DNA from: an uncultured Archangium sp.
GTDB lineage: Bacteria; Myxococcota; Myxococcia; Myxococcales; Myxococcaceae
Assembly (NCBI GenBank): GCA_946479335.1
Contig: CAMLFP010000055.1
Location: 1-21,298 of the forward strand
Length of the DNA: 21,298 nucleotides
Direction of reading: 5' to 3'
Position numbers and translations under genes: made by a program. The notes beneath the pieces were generated by a model. The model saw only the letters and a program-made list of their open reading frames with translations, did not search any database and had not been told where the DNA came from. Of this stretch, positions 15,687 to 21,298 are shown piece by piece (within the stretch, counting starts at the first letter, position 1; every line of letters starts with the position of its first letter).

Positions 15687-18143
15687 ATGGTTGAGAGCAG
15701 CGACTTCGCGCAGGTGATGACCGAGGCCTTGGACATCGCCCAGACGGTGAACCAGAGACTCACGACGGCGCACGCGTTGCTCGCGATGTTCACCGTCGAG
15801 AACCGCGCGGCGATGCTGCTCACCGAGAAGGGCGTGACCGAAGACACGCTGCTCGAGCTTCTGACGCAGGCGCCCTCGGAGCCCGAGGGCATCGTGAAGG
15901 AGATGCGCGAGAAGGCGCGCGAGACCGCGACCAACTGCGGCTCCCCCGAGGCCGATTGTCTGCACGCGCTCATCGCGATGACCCGCGTGCGGTGCGCCGC
16001 GCAAGATCTGCTCTTCAAGACGGGCATGGATCTCACGGCCCTGCGCAACAAGGCGCTCTCGTACTTCACCTCCGGCCGCATGCCGCGGCGGCTGATGCTG
16101 CAGCGCGAGCTGCCGCCCAACGTGCCGCGCGCGTCATCGGGCCGCCCGGTGGGAGCGCCGCCGCTGCCCTTCGCCCCCCGCACCGCGGTCGTCTCACCGC
16201 CGCCGCCGCCCAAGGCCGCCACGCTCAAGCCCGCGCTGTCGATCCGCGATCTCGTCGACGACGTCAGCGAGGAAGAGGTGCAGCAGCTCGAAGCGATGCC
16301 GCCTCCGCCCGTCGCCGCGCCGATCGCGCCGCCGGCGCCGCAGCCCTCGGCCATCTCCGGCAAGTGGCAGCTCGACGCGCGCACCTACCCGCTGCTCGCG
16401 CAGCTCGGCAAGAACCTCACGGCGCTCGCGCGCGAAGGCAAGCTGGACCCCGTCGTCGGCCGCGCGAAGGAGATCGACGAGCTGATCGACATCCTCGGGA
16501 AGCGGCGCACCAACAACCCGGTGCTGCTGGGCGAGCCCGGCGTGGGCAAGACCGCGGTGGTGGAAGGCGCGGCGCAGCAGCTCTCGATGCTCCGCGGGCC
16601 GCTGGGCGAGAAGATCATCCTCGAGCTCGACATGGGCACGCTGGTCGCGGGCACGCAGCTGCGCGGCTCGTTCAGCGAGCGCCTCAACGCGCTCAAAGAC
16701 GAGGTGCGCCAGGCGAAGAACGTGGTGGTGTTCATCGACGAGATCCACACGTTGATGGGCGCGGGCTCCACCGGTGACGGCCCGCAAGACGCGGCCAACG
16801 AGCTGAAGGCGGCGATGTCGCGCGGCGAGTTCCCCTGCATCGGCGCCACCACGCACGACGAGTACCGCAAGCACCTGCAGAACGACCCGGCCATGGAGCG
16901 CCGCTTCACGCCCGTCTTCGTCAACGAGCCGTCGGTGCCCGACACCGTCTACATCTTGAACGGCGTCATCAGCCGCTACGAGCAGCACCACCGCCTCTCG
17001 TACGCGCCCGAGGCGCTGCAGGCCGCGGCGGCGATGTCGGCCAAGTACATCACCGACCGCTTCCTCCCCGACAAGGCGCTCTCGGTGTTGGACCTCGCCG
17101 GCTCGCGCGTGCACCGGGAAGGCCGCGCCGTCGTGCAGCCACAAGACATCGCGCGGGTCGTCGCCAAGATCGCCCAGCTGCCTGAAGAGCGCCTGCTGAT
17201 GAACGACTCCGCGCGGCTGCTGTCGCTGGAGAACGATCTGCGCAAGCGCGTCATCGGCCACGAAGACGTCATCGATCGCGTGGCGAAGGTCATCCGCCGG
17301 AACTACGCGGGCTTCTCGTCGCGCCGGCCGATGGGCTCCTTCCTCTTCCTCGGGCCGACGGGCGTCGGCAAGACCGAGATGGCCAAGGGCCTCGCCGAGG
17401 TGGTGTTCGGCTCGCGTGAGGCGGTCATCCGCATCGACATGTCGGAGATGTCGGAGGGCCACGGCGTCTCGCGGCTCATCGGCGCGCCCGCGGGCTACGT
17501 CGGCTTCGGCGAAGGCGGCCAGCTGACCGAAGCGGTGCGCCGCAAGCCGTCGTCGGTGGTGGTGATGGACGAGATCGACAAGGCCAACCGCGAGGTGCTG
17601 ATGCTGCTCTTGCAGGTGCTCGAGGAGGGCCGCCTCACCGACGGCAAGGGCCGGCACATCGACTTCTCGAACACCATCGTGATCCTCACCACCAACCTGG
17701 GCGCTGAAGCGTTCTCGCAGAAGGCGCGCTCCATGGGCTTCGGCTCGTCAGACAGCGCGCAGGCCAACGACAAGGCCGCGGCTGATTCGGCGCGCAAGGC
17801 GCTGCCGCCGGAGCTGTGGAACCGCATCGACGAGCGCTGCACCTTCAAGCCGCTGCAGGAAATCGAGGTGGCGAAGATCGCCGGCCTGCTGCTGGCCGAG
17901 TCGAGCAAGCGCCTCTCCACCGAGAAGGGCATCAGCTACGAGGCGACCAACGACGTCATCGAGCACCTGCTGAAGAACGGCGGCTTCGACCCGATGCTGG
18001 GCGCGCGGCCGATGCGCCAGACGGTGCAGCGGCTGGTCGAAGGCCCGCTGGCGGAGCGCATCCTCGCCGGGGAATTCGCCGAAGGTGACCGCGTTCGTGT
18101 CGCGCTGACGTCGGGTGAGCTCCACTTCGAGGGCGTGAGTTGA
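15687..18143 (+). CDS. Clp-type double AAA+ protein unfoldase (ClpA/ClpC-like) with proline-rich linker
   Basis: An 818-residue ATP-driven unfoldase. Clp N-domain (about 1-140); a Pro/Ala-rich linker (about 150-232); D1 with Walker A GEPGVGKT (282-289) and Walker B VVVFIDE (346-352); no inserted coiled-coil middle domain, so it is not ClpB; D2 with Walker A GPTGVGKT (556-563), pore loop GYVGF (603-607), Walker B VVVMDE (624-629) and a C-terminal D2 small domain. MGF at 683-685 occupies the position of the ClpP-docking IGF/VGF loop, so pairing with ClpP is plausible. In D1 the usual pore-loop KYRG is QLRG, with Leu325 replacing the conserved tyrosine. Length exceeds ClpA (758) mainly through the linker. 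ATG at 15687 begins the N-domain; an open frame continues upstream but runs over the opposite-strand operon. Confidence 0.9.
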   Translation: MVESSDFAQVMTEALDIAQTVNQRLTTAHALLAMFTVENRAAMLLTEKGVTEDTLLELLTQAPSEPEGIVKEMREKARETATNCGSPEADCLHALIAMTRVRCAAQDLLFKTGMDLTALRNKALSYFTSGRMPRRLMLQRELPPNVPRASSGRPVGAPPLPFAPRTAVVSPPPPPKAATLKPALSIRDLVDDVSEEEVQQLEAMPPPPVAAPIAPPAPQPSAISGKWQLDARTYPLLAQLGKNLTALAREGKLDPVVGRAKEIDELIDILGKRRTNNPVLLGEPGVGKTAVVEGAAQQLSMLRGPLGEKIILELDMGTLVAGTQLRGSFSERLNALKDEVRQAKNVVVFIDEIHTLMGAGSTGDGPQDAANELKAAMSRGEFPCIGATTHDEYRKHLQNDPAMERRFTPVFVNEPSVPDTVYILNGVISRYEQHHRLSYAPEALQAAAAMSAKYITDRFLPDKALSVLDLAGSRVHREGRAVVQPQDIARVVAKIAQLPEERLLMNDSARLLSLENDLRKRVIGHEDVIDRVAKVIRRNYAGFSSRRPMGSFLFLGPTGVGKTEMAKGLAEVVFGSREAVIRIDMSEMSEGHGVSRLIGAPAGYVGFGEGGQLTEAVRRKPSSVVVMDEIDKANREVLMLLLQVLEEGRLTDGKGRHIDFSNTIVILTTNLGAEAFSQKARSMGFGSSDSAQANDKAAADSARKALPPELWNRIDERCTFKPLQEIEVAKIAGLLLAESSKRLSTEKGISYEATNDVIEHLLKNGGFDPMLGARPMRQTVQRLVEGPLAERILAGEFAEGDRVRVALTSGELHFEGVS

Positions 18144-18997
18144 AGAAGAAGACGAAGAAGAAGCCGGTCCGGCGCGCTGGCCCGGCGGTGGTGGTGGTCG
18201 GGTTCGGCCGCATCGGCGGCGCGATCTGTCTCGGCCTCAAGGCCGCGGGCTGGGCGGTCTCCACGCTGCCGCGCTCCGGAGACTCGGTGCGACGGGCGGC
18301 GGCCCAGCGCATCGCCCTCGCTGATCACGACGCGCTCAAGGCCGCGAAGCTGTGCATCCTCGCGGTGCCAGACTCGGCAGTGGCCGTGGCACGCGAGCTG
18401 GTCGAGGCCGACCTCGGCCCGCAGACGGCGCTGGTGCACTGCAGCGGCGCGCTGTCGCTCTCGGTGTTCGCAGGCGCGAAGTCGAAGCGCGCGTACGGCT
18501 CGTTCCACCCGCTCGCGGCGATCTCCGATCAAAAAGACTCGCTCGGCGGGCACACCGTCGCGCTGGCGTCGACCTCGAAGGAGCTGCACGCGCTGCTGGT
18601 GAAGCTCGCGGCCGCGTTGGACATGTCGCCGCTGGAGGTCCCCGAGACCGGTCGCGCGGCGTACCACGCGGGCGCGGTGCTCTCTGCCGGGCTGCTGGTG
18701 TCGTTGCTCGACGCGGCGACGGCGGCGCTCCAGGAAGCAGGCCTGCAACGCGAAGATGCGCTCAAGGCGCTGCTGCCGCTCTCGCAATCGGCGCTGCGGG
18801 GCGCCGAAGCGCGGGGGTTGGAGAGAGGGCTCACCGGCCCCGTGGTGCGCGGTGATGTCAGCGTGGTGCAGGCGCACCTCGAGGCGCTGCCGCCGGAGCT
18901 GGGGAGCATCTACCGGCTGCTCTCACGCCGTGCGCTGCGGCTGACGCCCGCCCTGCCCCCCGAGACGCGACTCGCGCTCGAGCGGCTGCTGGCCTGA
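18140..18997 (+). CDS. Rossmann-like/DUF2520 domain protein (putative NAD(P)-dependent)
   Basis: A 285-residue protein. After a Lys/Arg-rich N-terminus (KKKTKKKPVRR) comes a Rossmann dinucleotide fold with GFGRIG (21-26) and the strand CILAVPDSAV, then SFHPLAAISD (121-130) and a helical C-terminal domain containing AAYHAGAVLSAGLLVSLLDAA and LTGPVVRGD, diagnostic of DUF2520. The overall plan resembles ketopantoate reductase or prephenate dehydrogenase folds, but no substrate is known. The TTG start overlaps the Clp stop (TTGA, 18140-18143), so the genes are coupled; a GTG start at about 18188 is a less likely alternative. The stop directly abuts the HscC-type gene's stop on the other strand. 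Confidence 0.88.
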   Translation: MKKKTKKKPVRRAGPAVVVVGFGRIGGAICLGLKAAGWAVSTLPRSGDSVRRAAAQRIALADHDALKAAKLCILAVPDSAVAVARELVEADLGPQTALVHCSGALSLSVFAGAKSKRAYGSFHPLAAISDQKDSLGGHTVALASTSKELHALLVKLAAALDMSPLEVPETGRAAYHAGAVLSAGLLVSLLDAATAALQEAGLQREDALKALLPLSQSALRGAEARGLERGLTGPVVRGDVSVVQAHLEALPPELGSIYRLLSRRALRLTPALPPETRLALERLLA

Positions 18998-20701
18998 TCA
19001 CTCCGGCGACGCCTTCAGCTCCCCCACCAACTCCATCAACCGTCGGCGGAAGGCGCCGATCGCGGACGCGTCTTCTTCGTCGAGCAACCCGCGGAAGTGG
19101 GCGATCGCGGCCCCCAACGCCTGACGGCGTTCACCCAGCAGGTTGGTGTAGGCCGTCTCCGCCACCTCGAGCGCGGTGCGGTTCGGGAGCGTTTCGCGCG
19201 GATGGATCTTGAGCCGTTCGAAGCGCTTCCGGGCAGCCTCGATGTCCGCTGGCGAGACGCGCGCGAGCCCGTTGGTGATGACCGTCGAGTGTTGTTTGCC
19301 CGTCGCGTGCGCCAGCACCTCCACCTCAAGGATGCCGTTGAGATCGTACGAGAACCGCACGTCGATGCCGTTGATCTGCCCCTTCGGCAGCTTGTCGATG
19401 CGGAGCTCGCCGAGCTTCGAGTTGCGCGCGACCATCGCGTGTTCGCCTTGAAAAACCTGCACGAGGATCTCGGTCTGATCGGGGTGGATGGTGCTGAACA
19501 CCTGCTTGCGGCTCGCTGGGAGCACCGTGCCCCGCTCCAGGATCGGCGTGAACACGCCGTTCACCATCGAGCCTCTCACGTGCGTGGAAGTACCGATCCC
19601 CAGCGAGAACGGGGCGATGTCGGTCGCGACCATGTCGTCGACGCTGGCGTCACCGATCTTCAACGCGGCCTGCACCGCGGCCCCGAGCGCGATCGCCTCG
19701 TCCTGAGGGAGGCTCACCATCGGCTCCTTGCCGATCACGCGACGCGCGAGCTCGACCACGCACGGCATGCGCGACGCGCCGCCGACGACCAGCACGCCGT
19801 CGAGTTCCGCACCCTTCACGCCTCCATCGCGCAGCGCCTGTTGAATGGGGGCCTCCAGCCGCGTGAGCAACGGCGCCCAGGCACGTTCGGCGTCGAGCCT
19901 CGTCAACGAGAGGTCCTTCACGCCGCTCGCCAGCGAAAGCGAGACCGACGACTGCAGCCGGGTGGTGAGCGCAATCTTGAGCGAGTCACACGCTTCGGTG
20001 AGCTGCGCGGTTTCATTCACATCGTCGAGCCGCGCTCCAGCCGCGGGAGCGAGCAACTCGACCAACGCGCGCGTGAAGTCCTCTCCACCGAGCCGGGTGT
20101 CTCCCGCTGACGCGGCGACCTCGATGATGCCGTCGGTGAGCCGCAGCAGCGTGACGTCGAACGTGCCACCGCCGAGATCGAGCACGATGAGCTGCGCCGA
20201 CTCCGCGCGGCGATGAAAGCCGTAGGCGAGCGCGGCGGCGGTCGGTTCGTTGATGATGCGCTCCGCGATCAGCCCCGCGAGCTGCGCGGCTTCTCGCGTG
20301 GCGCGCCGCTGCGCGTCTCCGAAGTACGCGGGCACGGTGATCACCGCTTCGGTCACCGTCGCGCCGAGCGCGCTCTCCGCGTCGACTTTGAGCTGCTTGA
20401 GCACCAGCGCCGAGAGTTCGACCGGCGTCAGCTTCTGCGTGCCAAGCGTGTACGTGCGGTCGGTGCCCATGTCGCGCTTGAAGGTCACCGCAGACAGATC
20501 GGGCACCCGCACGCTCCGCGCCTTCGCGGCCTTGCCGACGAGAAAGACGCCGTTGTCATCGAGGCTCACCGCGCTCGCGGTCAGCCCCTCACCGAGCCCG
20601 TTGGAGAGGATGACGGTCTTTCCGTCACGGATGTCGGCGACCAGTGAGTAGGTCGTGCCGAGATCGATACCAACGATGTGTGTCCCATCTGCTTTGAGCA
20701 T
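18998..20701 (-). CDS. hscC: HscC-type Hsp70 chaperone
   Basis: A 567-residue Hsp70 resembling E. coli HscC (Hsc62, 556 residues) along its length. GIDLGTTYSL (11-20), VPAYFGDAQR (123-132), DLGGGTFDV (175-183) and VLVVGGASRMP (303-313) define the ATPase domain; TDIAPFSLGIG (360-370) opens the substrate-binding domain; residues about 480-567 form a short helical C-terminus with RFERLKIHPRETLPNRT, which matches the HscC-specific SALKIYPRDMLINRT. In E. coli HscC works with a J-domain partner (DjlC/Hsc56). A poor -35/-10 pair (TTGTCA at 20741-20736, TCTTCA 17 bases on) lies before ATG 20701; cotranscription with the upstream membrane protein, 41 bases away, is equally possible. Confidence 0.92.
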   Translation of the reverse strand: MLKADGTHIVGIDLGTTYSLVADIRDGKTVILSNGLGEGLTASAVSLDDNGVFLVGKAAKARSVRVPDLSAVTFKRDMGTDRTYTLGTQKLTPVELSALVLKQLKVDAESALGATVTEAVITVPAYFGDAQRRATREAAQLAGLIAERIINEPTAAALAYGFHRRAESAQLIVLDLGGGTFDVTLLRLTDGIIEVAASAGDTRLGGEDFTRALVELLAPAAGARLDDVNETAQLTEACDSLKIALTTRLQSSVSLSLASGVKDLSLTRLDAERAWAPLLTRLEAPIQQALRDGGVKGAELDGVLVVGGASRMPCVVELARRVIGKEPMVSLPQDEAIALGAAVQAALKIGDASVDDMVATDIAPFSLGIGTSTHVRGSMVNGVFTPILERGTVLPASRKQVFSTIHPDQTEILVQVFQGEHAMVARNSKLGELRIDKLPKGQINGIDVRFSYDLNGILEVEVLAHATGKQHSTVITNGLARVSPADIEAARKRFERLKIHPRETLPNRTALEVAETAYTNLLGERRQALGAAIAHFRGLLDEEDASAIGAFRRRLMELVGELKASPE

Positions 20702-20742
20702 TCGTCACCACTTGAAGAAACCTGCGATCAGTTCCTGACAAC

Positions 20743-21297
20743 TCACGAATCGGGGCTGCGCTTCGTCAGGTAGTACGCACCCGCAACAATGGCCGCGACC
20801 ACGGCCCAGCCGCCCAGCGCGGCGACCAGCGCAAGAAACACAAACGTCGCGAGCAGCAGCCCCGCACACCAGACGAACGCTCGAAGAAACGAGTTCGACG
20901 CAACGAACGCGCGAACACTGCGGGTCGGGCGCCGTGCGAGCAGCGGATGGTGCACGAGCGTCTGATCGCGGAGATGCAACAACTCGACCGGCGATACCGC
21001 CGCCACGGCGACGGGCCGCACGAAGTTCGTGTCGACGATGGCGCGCCGGATCCCCTCAATCACCGTCTCCATCGTCCGCCCGATTACCTGTCGTGGGTGG
21101 TTCCGCGCGAACTCGAGGTCAGACGCTCGAACCGACAACCAGAGCCACTCCATCAGGCTCCCTCGCTCACGCGACATGCTGCGCGCGCACGTCTCCAACA
21201 CCGCGACCAGAAGGAACTCGCGGGACACGACCAACTCGTGCTCCGGAGTGGATGAGACGACGCCCCAGAGAATGCGCGCGGCCGCATCAGGGTCGTG
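20743..21297 (-). CDS. Membrane protein of unknown function, N-terminus outside window
   Basis: The minus-strand frame is open from the right edge to TGA at 20745-20743, so about 184 residues are the C-terminal part of a longer protein; a TTG at 21234 is in frame but need not be the start. The visible part is soluble and Arg/Glu-rich at first (REFLLVAVLETCARSMSRERG, VIEGIRRAIVDTNFVRP), then ends in a hydrophobic hairpin (about 40 residues with WCAGLLLATFVFLALVAALGGWAVVAAIVAGAYYL) and a short KRSPDS tail. No family is recognised. It sits 41 bases upstream of the HscC-type gene in the same direction. HscC partners in E. coli are J-domain proteins, but no HPD motif is visible in this fragment. 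Confidence 0.65.
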   Translation of the reverse strand, partial: HDPDAAARILWGVVSSTPEHELVVSREFLLVAVLETCARSMSRERGSLMEWLWLSVRASDLEFARNHPRQVIGRTMETVIEGIRRAIVDTNFVRPVAVAAVSPVELLHLRDQTLVHHPLLARRPTRSVRAFVASNSFLRAFVWCAGLLLATFVFLALVAALGGWAVVAAIVAGAYYLTKRSPDS

Positions 21298-21298
21298 G

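Noticed and set aside
16194..17657. Minus-strand open frame (487 codons) inside the Clp gene
   Set aside because: Antisense shadow: low-complexity Arg/His/Leu/Asp composition against strong AAA+ motifs on the plus strand.

Overview
The window is GC-rich, with third codon positions dominated by G and C, and is densely coding. It holds 19 protein genes, two of them cut by the window edges. I see no rRNA, tRNA, CRISPR array, transposase or other mobile element. No gene-free stretch exceeds 300 bases; the largest gap is about 200 bases (15489-15686). The gene set points to a Gram-negative delta-type bacterium, most likely a myxobacterium (Myxococcota). It includes a TonB-dependent receptor carrying its own TonB C-terminal domain, a surface lipoprotein, several Hsp70 paralogues, a MacAB/TolC-like exporter and a Rossmann/DUF2520 protein. 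This taxonomic call is an inference, not a match to a known genome.

Layout. Positions 2-670 (+): C-terminal part of an unrecognised protein. 696-2231 (+): a short Hsp70 that ends after the substrate-binding beta domain. 5886-2246 (-): a TonB-dependent receptor overlapping an outer-membrane-type lipoprotein. 5940-6942 (+): a Trm112/UPF0434-like small protein followed by a TatD-family metal hydrolase. 8992-6948 (-): a polyprenyl diphosphate synthase, a GbsR/MarR-type regulator and a gamma-glutamylcyclotransferase-like protein in one tight operon. 15488-9044 (-): a six-gene efflux operon (YIP1-like membrane protein, TolC-like channel, periplasmic adaptor, ABC ATPase, two MacB/FtsX permeases). 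15687-18997 (+): a Clp-type double-AAA+ unfoldase coupled to a Rossmann/DUF2520 protein. 21297-18998 (-): a membrane protein truncated by the window end, then an HscC-type Hsp70.

How the parts relate. Three ATP-driven protein-remodelling machines (two unusual Hsp70s and one unusual Clp ATPase) lie within 20 kb. No GrpE is present, and no J-domain is visible in any complete gene or in the visible part of the truncated gene at the right edge. The efflux operon and the Clp gene are divergent and share an intergenic region with a perfect 13-bp inverted repeat, which suggests common control. The prenyl synthase operon carries a regulator, and a perfect palindrome sits just upstream of its first gene, which would fit autoregulation.

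Two window-wide patterns stand out. First, several unit-leading genes have a -10-like hexamer ending only 7-9 bases before the start codon and no Shine-Dalgarno sequence, suggesting leaderless mRNAs, whereas genes inside the efflux operon have overlapping starts and recognisable Shine-Dalgarno sequences. Second, Ser-Asp codon pairs avoid TCG: 14 of the 24 I counted use the rare TCA or TCT, producing 11 copies of GTCWGAC and no GTCSGAC that I could find.
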